A stretch of DNA of 64,000 nucleotides, from the NCBI GenBank assembly GCA_964057225.1, contig OZ059897.1, positions 17,794,001 through 17,858,000 of the forward strand, written 5' to 3'. Below, piece after piece: positions 37,559 to 50,896 of this stretch (its first letter is position 1; each line of letters opens with the position of its first letter). The position numbers were made by a program, and so were the translations under genes. The stretch is from Auanema rhodensis (lineage: Eukaryota; Nematoda; Chromadorea; Rhabditida; Rhabditidae). The notes beneath the pieces are model-generated. The model saw only the letters and a list, made by a program, of their open reading frames with translations. It did no database searches and was not told the DNA's origin.

Positions 37559-40500
37559 TAGTTATGATCGTTTGAAAAATGATGCATTAGTGTATGTTGA
37601 GTTTCCATGTACACTCAACATTGCTTCCAAAAACATTTTGACAAAAATTTTTTCGAAAAATTTCAAAATAATTTAGCAAAAAGTAGATGTTTTTAGATTC
37701 CATTTTTCAAAGCAAAGACGATGGACAATGTTATTCAACGAAAAAAGTAATTCTTCAGGGTGAAAATCGAGGATATAAGTGTGAACTTATATCAGTTGAT
37801 ATCTCGGTGCATTTTTAAGCTAGCGCAAATCTGATAACACAGATCGACGCAGCTTAAAAATCCGCATCGAATGCACTATACTACATTGAGAAACGCTTAA
37901 TACAAAAATTAGTTATGATCGTTTGAAAAATGATGCATTAGTGTATGTTGAGTTTCCATGTACACTCAACATTGCTTCCAAAAACATTTTGACAAAAATT
38001 TTTTCGAAAAATTTCAAAATAATTTAGCAAAAAGTAGATGTTTTTAGATTCCATTTTTCAAGGCAAAGACGATGGACAATGTTATTCAACGAAAAAAGTA
38101 ATTCTTCAGGGTGAAAATCGAGGATATAAGTGTGAACTTATATCAGTTGATATCTCGGTGCATTTTTAAGCTAGCGCAAATCTGATAACACAGATCGACG
38201 CAGCTTAAAAATCCGCATCGAATGCACTATACTACATTGAGAAACGCTTAATACAAAAATTAGTTATAATCGTTTGAAAAATGATGCATTAGTGTATGTT
38301 GAGTTTCCATGTACACTCAACATTGCTTCCAAAAACATTTTGACAAAAATTTTTTCGAAAAATTTCAAAATAATTTAGCAAAAAGTAGATGTTTTTAGAT
38401 TCCATTTTCCAAGGCGAAGACGATGGACAATGTTATTCAACGAAAAAATTAATTCTTCAGGGTGAAAATCGAGGATATAAGTGTGAACTTATATCAGTTG
38501 ATATATCGGTGCATTTTTAAGCTAGCGCAAATCTGATAACACAGATCGACGCAGCTTAAAAATCCGCATCGAATGCACTATACTACATCGAGAAACGCTT
38601 AATACAAAAATTAGTTATAATCGTTTGAAAAATGATGCATTAGTGTATGTTGAGTTTCCATGTACACTCAACATTGCTTCCAAAAACATTTTGACAAAAA
38701 TTTTTTCGAAAAATTTCAAAATAATTTAGCAAAAAGTAGATGTTTTTAGATTCCATTTTTCAAGGCAAAGACGATGGACAATGTTATTCAACGAAAAAAT
38801 TAATTCTTCAGGGTGAAAATCGAGGATATAAGTGTGAACTTATATCAGTTGATATCTCGGTGCATTTTTAAGCTAGCGCAAATCTGATAACACAGATCGA
38901 CGCAGCTTAAAAATCCGCATCGAATTCACTATACTACATTGAGAAACGCTTAATACAAAAATTAGTTATGATCGTTTGAAAAATGATGCATTAGTGTATG
39001 TTGAGTTTCCATGTACACTCAACATTGCTTCCAAAAACATTTTGACAAAAATTTTTTCGAAAAATTTCAAAATAATTTAGCAAAAAGTAGATGTTTTTAG
39101 ATTCCATTTTTCAAGGCAAAGACGATGGACAATGTTATTCAACGAAAAAAGTAATTCTTCAGGGTGAAAATCGAGGATATAAGTGTGAACTTATATCAGT
39201 TGATATCTCGGTGCATTTTTAAGCTAGCGCAAATCTGATAACACAGATCGACGCAGCTTAAAAATCCGCATCGAATGCACTATACTACATTGAGAAACGC
39301 TTAATACAAAAATTAGTTATAATCGTTTGAAAAATGATGCATTAGTGTATGTTGAGTTTCCATGTACACTCAACATTGCTTCCAAAAACATTTTGACAAA
39401 AATTTTTTCGAAAAATTTCAAAATAATTTAGCAAAAAGTAGATGTTTTTAGATTCCATTTTCCAAGGCGAAGACGATGGACAATGTTATTCAACGAAAAA
39501 ATTAATTCTTCAGGGTGAAAATCGAGGATATAAGTGTGAACTTATATCAGTTGATATCTCGGTGCATTTTTAAGCTAGCGCAAATCTGATAACACAGATC
39601 GACGCAGCTTAAAAATCCGCATCGAATGCACTATACTACATCGAGAAACGCTTAATACAAAAATTAGTTATAATCGTTTGAAAAATGATGCATTAGTGTA
39701 TGTTGAGTTTCCATGTACACTCAACATTGCTTCCAAAAACATTTTGACAAAAATTTTTTCGAAAAATTTCAAAATAATTTAGCAAAAAGTAGATGTTTTT
39801 AGATTCCATTTTTCAAGGCAAAGACGATGGACAATGTTATTCAACGAAAAAATTAATTCTTCAGGGTGAAAATCGAGGATATAAGTGTGAACTTATATCA
39901 GTTGATATCTCGGTGCATTTTTAAGCTAGCGCAAATCTGATAACACAGATCGACGCAGCTTAAAAATCCGCATCGAATTCACTATACTACATTGAGAAAC
40001 GCTCAATACAAAAATTAGTTATAATCGTTTGAAAAATGATGCATTAGTGTATGTTGAGTTTCCATGTACACTCAACATTGCTTCCAAAAACATTTTGACA
40101 AAAATTTTTTCGAAAAATTTCAAAATAATTTAGCAAAAAGTAGATGTTTTTAGATTTCATTTTCCAAGGCGAAGACGATGGACAATGTTATTCAACGAAA
40201 AAATTAATTCTTCAGGGTGAAAATCGAGGATATAAGTGTGAACTTATATCAGTTGATATCTCGGTGCATTTTTAAGCTAGCGCAAATCTGATAACACAGA
40301 TCGACGCAGCTTAAAAATCCGCATCGAATGCACTATACTACATCGAGAAACGCTTAATACAAAAATTAGTTATAATCGTTTGAAAAATGATGCATTAGTG
40401 TATGTTGAGTTTCCATGTACACTCAACATTGCTTCCAAAAACATTTTGACAAAAATTTTTTCGAAAAATTTCAAAATAATTTAGCAAAAAGTAGATGTTT

Positions 40501-43500
40501 TTAGATTCCATTTTTCAAGGCAAAGACGATGGACAATATTATTCAACGAAAAAAGTAATTCTTCAGGGTGAAAATCGAGGATATAAGTGTGAACTTATAT
40601 CAGTTGATATCTCGGTGCATTTTTAAGCTAGCGCAAATCTGATAACACAGATCGACGCAGCTTAAAAATCCGCATCGAATGCACTATACTACATTGAGAA
40701 ACGCTTAATACAAAAATTAGTTATAATCGTTTGAAAAATGATGCATTAGTGTATGTTGAGTTTCCATGTACACTCAACATTGCTTCCAAAAACATTTTGA
40801 CAAAAATTTTTTCGAAAAATTTCAAAATAATTTAGCAAAAAGTAGATGTTTTTAGATTCCATTTTTCAAGGCAAAGACGATGGACAATGTTATTCAACGA
40901 AAAAAGTAATTCTTCAGGGTGAAAATCGAGGATATAAGTGTGAACTTATATCAGTTGATATCTCGGTGCATTTTTAAGCTAGCGCAAATCTGATAACACA
41001 GATCGACGCAGCTTAAAAATCCGCATCGAATGCACTATACTACATTGAGAAACCCTTAATACAAAAATTAGTTATGATCGTTTGAAAAATGATGCATTAG
41101 TGTATGTTGAGTTTCCATGTACACTCAACATTGCTTCCAAAAACATTTTGACAAAAATTTTTTCGAAAAATTTCAAAATAATTTAGCAAAAAGTAGATGT
41201 TTTTAGATTCCATTTTTCAAAGCAAAGACGATGGACAATGTTATTCAACGAAAAAAGTAATTCTTCAGGGTGAAAATCGAGGATATAAGTGTGAACTTAT
41301 ATCAGTTGATATCTCGGTGCATTTTTAAGCTAGCGCAAATCTGATAACACAGATCGACGCAGCTTAAAAATCCGCATCGAATGCACTATACTACATTGAG
41401 AAACGCTTAATACAAAAATTAGTTATAATCGTTTGAAAAATGATGCATTAGTGTATGTTGAGTTTCCATGTACACTCAACATTGCTTCCAAAAACATTTT
41501 GACAAAAATTTTTTCGAAAAATTTCAAAATAATTTAGCAAAAAGTAGATGTTTTTAGATTTCATTTTCCAAGGCGAAGACGATGGACAATGTTATTCAAC
41601 GAAAAAATTAATTCTTCAGGGTGAAAATCGAGGATATAAGTGTGAACTTATATCAGTTGATATCTCGGTGCATTTTTAAGCTAGCGCAAATCTGATAACA
41701 CAGATCGACGCAGCTTAAAAATCCGCATCGAATGCACTATACTACATCGAGAAACGCTTAATACAAAAATTAGTTATAATCGTTTGAAAAATGATGCATT
41801 AGTGTATGTTGAGTTTCCATGTACACTCAACATTGCTTCCAAAAACATTTTGACAAAAATTTTTTCGAAAAATTTCAAAATAATTTAGCAAAAAGTAGAT
41901 GTTTTTAGATTCCATTTTTCAAGGCAAAGACGATGGACAATGTTATTCAACGAAAAAAGTAATTCTTCAGGGTGAAAATCGAGGATATAAGTGTGAACTT
42001 ATATCAGTTGATATCTCGGTGCATTTTTAAGCTAGCGCAAATCTGATAACACAGATCGACGCAGCTTAAAAATCCGCATCGAATGCACTATACTACATTG
42101 AGAAACGCTTAATACAAAAATTAGTTATAATCGTTTGAAAAATGATGCATTAGTGTATGTTGAGTTTCCATGTACACTCAACATTGCTTCTAAAAACATT
42201 TTGACAAAAATTTTTTCGAAAAATTTCAAAATAATTTAGCAAAAAGTAGATGTTTTTAGATTTCATTTTCCAAGGCGAAGACGATGGACAATGTTATTCA
42301 ACGAAAAAATTAATTCTTCAGGGTGAAAATCGAGGATATAAGTGTGAACTTATATCAGTTGATATCTCGGTGCATTTTTAAGCTAGCGCAAATCTGATAA
42401 CACAGATCGACGCAGCTTAAAAATCCGCATCGAATGCACTATACTACATCGAGAAACGCTTAATACAAAAATTAGTTATAATCGTTTGAAAAATGATGCA
42501 TTAGTGTATGTTGAGTTTCCATGTACACTCAACATTGCTTCCAAAAACATTTTGACAAAAATTTTTTCGAAAAATTTCAAAATAATTTAGCAAAAAGTAG
42601 ATGTTTTTAGATTCCATTTTTCAAGGCAAAGACGATGGACAATGTTATTCAACGAAAAAAGTAATTCTTCAGGGTGAAAATCGAGGATATAAGTGTGAAC
42701 TTATATCAGTTGATATCTCGGTGCATTTTTAAGCTAGCGCAAATCTGATAACACAGATCGACGCAGCTTAAAAATCCGCATCGAATGCACTATACTACAT
42801 TGAGAAACGCTTAATACAAAAATTAGTTATAATCGTTTGAAAAATGATGCATTAGTGTATGTTGAGTTTCCATGTACACTCAACATTGCTTCCAAAAACA
42901 TTTTGACAAAAATTTTTTCGAAAAATTTCAAACTAATTTAGCAAAAAGTAGATGTTTTTAGATTTCATTTTCCAAGGCGAAGACGATGGACAATGTTATT
43001 CAACGAAAAAATTAATTCTTCAGGGTGAAAATCGAGGATATAAGTGTGAACTTATATCAGTTGATATCTCGGTGCATTTTTAAGCTAGCGCAAATCTGAT
43101 AACACAGATCGACGCAGCTTAAAAATCCGCATCGAATGAACTATACTACATCGAGAAACGCTTAATACAAAAATTAGTTATAATCGTTTGAAAAATGATG
43201 CATTAGTGTATGTTGAGTTTCCATGTACACTCAACATTGCTTCCAAAAACATTTTGACAAAAATTTTTTCGAAAAATTTCAAAATAATTTAGCAAAAAGT
43301 AGATGTTTTTAGATTCCATTTTTCAAGGCAAAGACGATGGACAATGTTATTCAACGAAAAAATTAATTCTTCAGGGTGAAAATCGAGGATATAAGTGTGA
43401 ACTTATATCAGTTGATATCTTGGTGCATTTTTAAGCTAGCGCAAATCTGATAACACAGATCGACGCAGCTTAAAAATCCGCATCGAATGCACTATACTAC

Positions 43501-44227
43501 ATTGAGAAACGCTTAATACAAAAATTAGTTATGATCGTTTGAAAAATGATGCATTAGTGTATGTTGAGTTTCCATGTACACTCAACATTGCTTCCAAAAA
43601 CATTTTGACAAAAATTTTTTCGAAAAATTTCAAAATAATTTAGCAAAAAGTAGATGTTTTTAGATTCCATTTTTCAAGGCAAAGACGATGGACAATGTTA
43701 TTCAACGAAAAAAGTAATTCTTCAGGGTGAAAATCGAGGATATAAGTGTGAACTTATATCAGTTGATATCTCGGTGCATTTTTAAGCTAGCGCAAATCTG
43801 ATAACACAGATCGACGCAGCTTAAAAATCCGCATCGAATGCACTATACTACATTGAGAAACGCTTAATACAAAAATTAGTTATAATCGTTTGAAAAATGA
43901 TGCATTAGTGTATGTTGAGTTTCCATGTACACTCAACATTGCTTCCAAAAACATTTTGACAAAAATTTTTTCGAAAAATTTCAAAATAATTTAGCAAAAA
44001 GTAGATGTTTTTAGATTCCATTTTCCAAGGCGAAGACGATGGACAATGTTATTCAACGAAAAAATTAATTCTTCAGGGTGAAAATCGAGGATATAAGTGT
44101 GAACTTATATCAGTTGATATCTCGGTGCATTTTTAAGCTAGCGCAAATCTGATAACACAGATCGACGCAGCTTAAAAATCCGCATCGAATGCACTATACT
44201 ACATCGAGAAACGCTTAATACAAAAAT
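37559..44227. repeat. Units 108-126: short 2-mer and 3-mer repeats
   Basis: Higher-order structure here is short. Units 109-111 and 112-114 (37910-38962 and 38963-40015) are two copies of a trimer: G8 GTAATTC, TCC-CCAAGGCG with CATCGAG, and an EcoRI unit. Units 119-120 and 121-122 (41420-42121 and 42122-42823) are two copies of a dimer of the two main classes. Units 122-125 recall units 105-108 (CAAACTAA/GAATGAAC, CTTGG, G8). Units 112-115 recall units 125-128, 13 units away. Private changes include ATATCGG in unit 110, GGACAATATT in unit 116 and CTTCTAAAAA in unit 121. Confidence 0.7.
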
Positions 44228-46333
44228 TAGTTATAATCGTTTGAAAAATGATGCATTAGTGTATGTTGAGTTTCCATGTACACTCAACATTGCTTCCAAA
44301 AACATTTTGACAAAAATTTTTTCGAAAAATTTCAAAATAATTTAGCAAAAAGTAGATGTTTTTAGATTCCATTTTTCAAGGCAAAGACGATGGACAATGT
44401 TATTCAACGAAAAAATTAATTCTTCAGGGTGAAAATCGAGGATATAAGTGTGAACTTATATCAGTTGATATCTCGGTGCATTTTTAAGCTAGCGCAAATC
44501 TGATAACACAGATCGACGCAGCTTAAAAATCCGCATCGAATTCACTATACTACATTGAGAAACGCTCAATACAAAAATTAGTTATAATCGTTTGAAAAAT
44601 GATGCATTAGTGTATGTTGAGTTTCCATGTACACTCAACATTGCTTCCAAAAACATTTTGACAAAAATTTTTTCGAAAAATTTCAAAATAATTTAGCAAA
44701 AAGTAGATGTTTTTAGATTTCATTTTCCAAGGCGAAGACGATGGACAATGTTATTCAACGAAAAAATTAATTCTTCAGGGTGAAAATCGAGGATATAAGT
44801 GTGAACTTATATCAGTTGATATCTCGGTGCATTTTTAAGCTAGCGCAAATCTGATAACACAGATCGACGCAGCTTAAAAATCCGCATCGAATGCACTATA
44901 CTACATCGAGAAACGCTTAATACAAAAATTAGTTATAATCGTTTGAAAAATGATGCATTAGTGTATGTTGAGTTTCCATGTACACTCAACATTGCTTCCA
45001 AAAACATTTTGACAAAAATTTTTTCGAAAAATTTCAAAATAATTTAGCAAAAAGTAGATGTTTTTAGATTCCATTTTTCAAGGCAAAGACGATGGACAAT
45101 GTTATTCAACGAAAAAAGTAATTCTTCAGGGTGAAAATCGAGGATATAAGTGTGAACTTATATCAGTTGATATCTCGGTGCATTTTTAAGCTAGCGCAAA
45201 TCTGATAACACAGATCGACGCAGCTTAAAAATCCGCATCGAATGCACTATACTACATTGAGAAACCCTTAATACAAAAATTAGTTATGATCGTTTGAAAA
45301 ATGATGCATTAGTGTATGTTGAGTTTCCATGTACAATCAACATTGCTTCCAAAAACATTTTGACAAAAATTTTTTCGAAAAATTTCAAAATAATTTAGCA
45401 AAAAGTAGATGTTTTTAGATTCCATTTTTCAAGGCAAAGACGATGGACAATGTTATTCAACGAAAAAAGTAATTCTTCAGGGTGAAAATCGAGGATATAA
45501 GTGTGAACTTATATCAGTTGATATCTCGGTGCATTTTTAAGCTAGCGCAAATCTGATAACACAGATCGACGCAGCTTAAAAATCCGCATCGAATGCACTA
45601 TACTACATTGAGAAACCCTTAATACAAAAATTAGTTATGATCGTTTGAAAAATGATGCATTAGTGTATGTTGAGTTTCCATGTACACTCAACATTGCTTC
45701 CAAAAACATTTTGACAAAAATTTTTTCGAAAAATTTCAAAATAATTTAGCAAAAAGTAGATGTTTTTAGATTCCATTTTTCAAAGCAAAGACGATGGACA
45801 ATGTTATTCAACGAAAAAAGTAATTCTTCAGGGTGAAAATCGAGGATATAAGTGTGAACTTATATCAGTTGATATCTCGGTGCATTTTTAAGCTAGCGCA
45901 AATCTGATAACACAGATCGACGCAGCTTAAAAATCCGCATCGAATGCACTATACTACATTGAGAAACGCTTAATACAAAAATTAGTTATAATCGTTTGAA
46001 AAATGATGCATTAGTGTATGTTGAGTTTCCATGTACACTCAACATTGCTTCCAAAAACATTTTGACAAAAATTTTTTCGAAAAATTTCGAAATAATTTAG
46101 CAAAAAGTAGATGTTTTTAGATTTCATTTTCCAAGGAGAAGACGATGGACAATGTTATTCAACGAAAAAATTAATTCTTCAGGGTGAAAATCGAGGATAT
46201 AAGTGTGAACTTATATCAGTTGATATCTCGGTGCATTTTTAAGCTAGCGCAAATCTGATAACACAGATCGACGCAGCTTAAAAATCCGCATCGAATGCAC
46301 TATACTACATCGAGAAACGCTTAATACAAAAAT
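44228..46333. repeat. 6-unit higher-order repeat (2106 bp), copy 1
   Basis: Units 127-132 run EcoRI/GCTCAAT; TTTCATTTTCC/CATCGAG; GTAATTC with AAACCCTT; G8 with GTACAATC and AAACCCTT; G8 with CAAAGC; CGAAATAA with AAGGAGAAG. Units 133-138 repeat this. The EcoRI sites in the first units, near 44538 and 46644, are 2106 bp apart. Confidence 0.85.
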
Positions 46334-49300
46334 TAGTTATAATCGTTTGAAAAATGATGCATTAGTGTATGTTGAGTTTCCATGTACACTCAACATTGCT
46401 TCCAAAAACATTTTGACAAAAATTTTTTCGAAATATTTCAAAATAATTTAGCAAAAAGTAGATGTTTTTAGATTCCATTTTTCAAGGCAAAGACGATGGA
46501 CAATGTTATTCAACGAAAAAATTAATTCTTCAGGGTGAAAATCGAGGATATAAGTGTGAACTTATATCAGTTGATATCTCGGTGCATTTTTAAGCTAGCG
46601 CAAATCTGATAACACAGATCGACGCAGCTTAAAAATCCGCATCGAATTCACTATACTACATTGAGAAACGCTCAATACAAAAATTAGTTATAATCGTTTG
46701 AAAAATGATGCATTAGTGTATGTTGAGTTTCCATGTACACTCAACATTGCTTCCAAAAACATTTTGACAAAAATTTTTTCGAAAAATTTCAAAATAATTT
46801 AGCAAAAAGTAGATGTTTTTAGATTTCATTTTCCAAGGCGAAGACGATGGACAATGTTATTCAACGAAAAAATTAATTCTTCAGGGTGAAAATCGAGGAT
46901 ATAAGTGTGAACTTATATCAGTTGATATCTCGGTGCATTTTTAAGCTAGCGCAAATCTGATAACACAGATCGACGCAGCTTAAAAATCCGCATCGAATGC
47001 ACTATACTACATCGAGAAACGCTTAATACAAAAATTAGTTATAATCGTTTGAAAAATGATGCATTAGTGTATGTTGAGTTTCCATGTACACTCAACATTG
47101 CTTCCAAAAACATTTTGACAAAAATTTTTTCGAAAAATTTCAAAATAATTTAGCAAAAAGTAGATGTTTTTAGATTCCATTTTTCAAGGCAAAGACGATG
47201 GACAATGTTATTCAACGAAAAAAGTAATTCTTCAGGGTGAAAATCGAGGATATAAGTGTGAACTTATATCAGTTGATATCTCGGTGCATTTTTAAGCTAG
47301 CGCAAATCTGATAACACAGATCGACGCAGCTTAAAAATCCGCATCGAATGCACTATACTACATTGAGAAACCCTTAATACAAAAATTAGTTATGATCGTT
47401 TGAAAAATGATGCATTAGTGTATGTTGAGTTTCCATGTACAATCAACATTGCTTCCAAAAACATTTTGACAAAAATTTTTTCGAAAAATTTCAAAATAAT
47501 TTAGCAAAAAGTAGATGTTTTTAGATTCCATTTTTCAAGGCAAAGACGATGGACAATGTTATTCAACGAAAAAAGTAATTCTTCAGGGTGAAAATCGAGG
47601 ATATAAGTGTGAACTTATATCAGTTGATATCTCGGTGCATTTTTAAGCTAGCGCAAATCTGATAACACAGATCGACGCAGCTTAAAAATCCGCATCGAAT
47701 GCACTATACTACATTGAGAAACCCTTAATACAAAAATTAGTTATGATCGTTTGAAAAATGATGCATTAGTGTATGTTGAGTTTCCATGTACACTCAACAT
47801 TGCTTCCAAAAACATTTTGACAAAAATTTTTTCGAAAAATTTCAAAATAATTTAGCAAAAAGTAGATGTTTTTAGATTCCATTTTTCAAAGCAAAGACGA
47901 TGGACAATGTTATTCAACGAAAAAAGTAATTCTTCAGGGTGAAAATCGAGGATATAAGTGTGAACTTATATCAGTTGATATCTCGGTGCATTTTTAAGCT
48001 AGCGCAAATCTGATAACACAGATCGACGCAGCTTAAAAATCCGCATCGAATGCACTATACTACATTGAGAAACGCTTAATACAAAAATTAGTTATAATCG
48101 TTTGAAAAATGATGCATTAGTGTATGTTGAGTTTCCATGTACACTCAACATTGCTTCCAAAAACATTTTGACAAAAATTTTTTCGAAAAATTTCGAAATA
48201 ATTTAGCAAAAAGTAGATGTTTTTAGATTTCATTTTCCAAGGAGAAGACGATGGACAATGTTATTCAACGAAAAAATTAATTCTTCAGGGTGAAAATCGA
48301 GGATATAAGTGTGAACTTATATCAGTTGATATCTCGGTGCATTTTTAAGCTAGCGCAAATCTGATAACACAGATCGACGCAGCTTAAAAATCCGCATCGA
48401 ATGCACTATACTACATCGAGAAACGCTTAATACAAAAATTAGTTATAATCGTTTGAAAAATGATGCATTAGTGTATGTTGAGTTTCCATGTACACTCAAC
48501 ATTGCTTCCAAAAACATTTTGACAAAAATTTTTTCGAAAAATTTCAAAATAATTTAGCAAAAAGTAGATGTTTTTAGATTCCATTTTTCAAGGCAAAGAC
48601 GATGGACAATGTTATTCAACGAAAAAAGTAATTCTTCAGGGTGAAAATCGAGGATATAAGTGTGAACTTATATCAGTTGATATCTCGGTGCATTTTTAAG
48701 CTAGCGCAAATCTGATAACACAGATCGACGCAGCTTAAAAATCCGCATCGAATGCACTATACTACATTGAGAAACGCTTAATACAAAAATTAGTTATAAT
48801 CGTTTGAAAAATGATGCATTAGTGTATGTTGAGTTTCCATGTACACTCAACATTGCTTCCAAAAACATTTTGACAAAAATTTTTTCGAAAAATTTCAAAA
48901 TAATTTAGCAAAAAGTAGATGTTTTTAGATTTCATTTTCCAAGGCGAAGACGATGGACAATGTTATTCAACGAAAAAATTAATTCTTCAGGGTGAAAATC
49001 GAGGATATAAGTGTGAACTTATATCAGTTGATATCTCGGTGCATTTTTAAGCTAGCGCAAATCTGATAACACAGATCGACGCAGCTTAAAAATCCGCATC
49101 GAATGCACTATACTACATCGAGAAACGCTTAATACAAAAATTAGTTATAATCGTTTGAAAAATGATGCATTAGTGCATGTTGAGTTTCCATGTACACTCA
49201 ACATTGCTTCCAAAAACATTTTGACAAAAATTTTTTCGAAAAATTTCAAAATAATTTAGCAAAAAGTAGATGTTTTTAGATTTCATTTTTCAAGGCAAAG

Positions 49301-50896
49301 ACGATGGACAATGTTATTCAACGAAAAAATTAATTCTTCAGGGTGAAAATCGAGGATATAAGTGTGAACTTATATCAGTTGATATCTCGGTGCATTTTTA
49401 AGCTAGCGCAAATCTGATAACACAGATCGACGCAGCTTAAAAATCCGCATCGAATGCACTATACTACATTGAGAAACGCTTAATACAAAAATTAGTTATA
49501 ATCGTTTGAAAAATGATGCATTAGTGTATGTTGAGTTTCCATGTACACTCAACATTGCTTCCAAAAACATTTTGACAAAAATTTTTTCGAAAAATTTCAA
49601 AATAATTTAGCAAAAAGTAGATGTTTTTAGATTTCATTTTCCAAGGCGAAGACGATGGACAATGTTATTCAACGAAAAAATTAATTCTTCAGGGTGAAAA
49701 TCGAGGATATAAGTGTGAACTTATATCAGTTGATATCTCGGTGCATTTTTAAGCTAGCGCAAATCTGATAACACAGATCGACGCAGCTTAAAAATCCGCA
49801 TCGAATGCACTATACTACATCGAGAAACGCTTAATACAAAAATTAGTTATAATCGTTTGAAAAATGATGCATTAGTGTATGTTGAGTTTCCATGTACACT
49901 CAACATTGCTTCCAAAAACATTTTGACAAAAATTTTTTCGAAAAATTTCAAAATAATTTAGCAAAAAGTAGATGTTTTTAGATTTCATTTTTCAAGGCAA
50001 AGACGATGGACAATGTTATTCAACGAAAAAATTAATTCTTCAGGGTGAAAATCGAGGATATAAGTGTGAACTTATATCAGTTGATATCTCGGTGCATTTT
50101 TAAGCTAGCGCAAATCTGATAACACAGATCGACGCAGCTTAAAAATCCGCATCGAATGCACTATACTACATTGAGAAACGCTTAATACAAAAATTAGTTA
50201 TAATCGTTTGAAAAATGATGCATTAGTGTATGTTGAGTTTCCATGTACACTCAACATTGCTTCCAAAAACATTTTGACAAAAATTTTTTCGAAAAATTTC
50301 AAGATAATTTAGCAAAAAGTAGATGTTTTTAGATTTCATTTTCCAAGGCGAAGACGATGGACAATGTTATTCAACGAAAAAATTAATTCTTCAGGGTGAA
50401 AATCGAGGATATAAGTGTGAACATATATCAGTTGATATCTCGGTGCATTTTTAAGCTAGCGCAAATCTGATAACACAGATCGACGCAGCTTAAAAATCCG
50501 CATCGAATGCACTATACTACATCGAGAAACGCTTAATACAAAAATTAGTTATAATCGTTTGAAAAATGATGCATTAGTGTATGTTGAGTTTCCATGTACA
50601 CTCAACATTGCTTCCAAAAACATTTTGACAAAAATTTTTTCGAAAAATTTCAAAATAATTTAGCAAAAAGTAGATGTTTTTAGATTTCATTTTTCAAGGC
50701 AAAGACGATGGACAATGTTATTCAACGAAAAAAGTAATTCTTCAGGGTGAAAATCGAGGATATAAGTGTGAACTTATATCAGTTGATATCTCGGTGCATT
50801 TTTAAGCTAGCGCAAATCTGATAACACAGATCGACGCAGCTTAAAAATCCGCATCGAATGCACTATACTACATTGAGAAACGCTTAATACAAAAAT
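46334..50896. repeat. 13-unit higher-order repeat (4563 bp), copy 1; begins with the second copy of the 6-mer
   Basis: Units 133-138 (46334-48439) are the second copy of the 6-mer at 44228-46333. Units 139-145 follow: GTAATTC, TTTCATTTTCC, GTGCATG unit, TTTCATTTTCC, TTTCATTTTTC, CAAGATAA with GAACATATATC, then TTTCATTTTTC with GTAATTC. The same thirteen recur from 50897, interrupted there by four extra units. Unit 133 has a private GAAATATTTC that marks this copy. Confidence 0.85.
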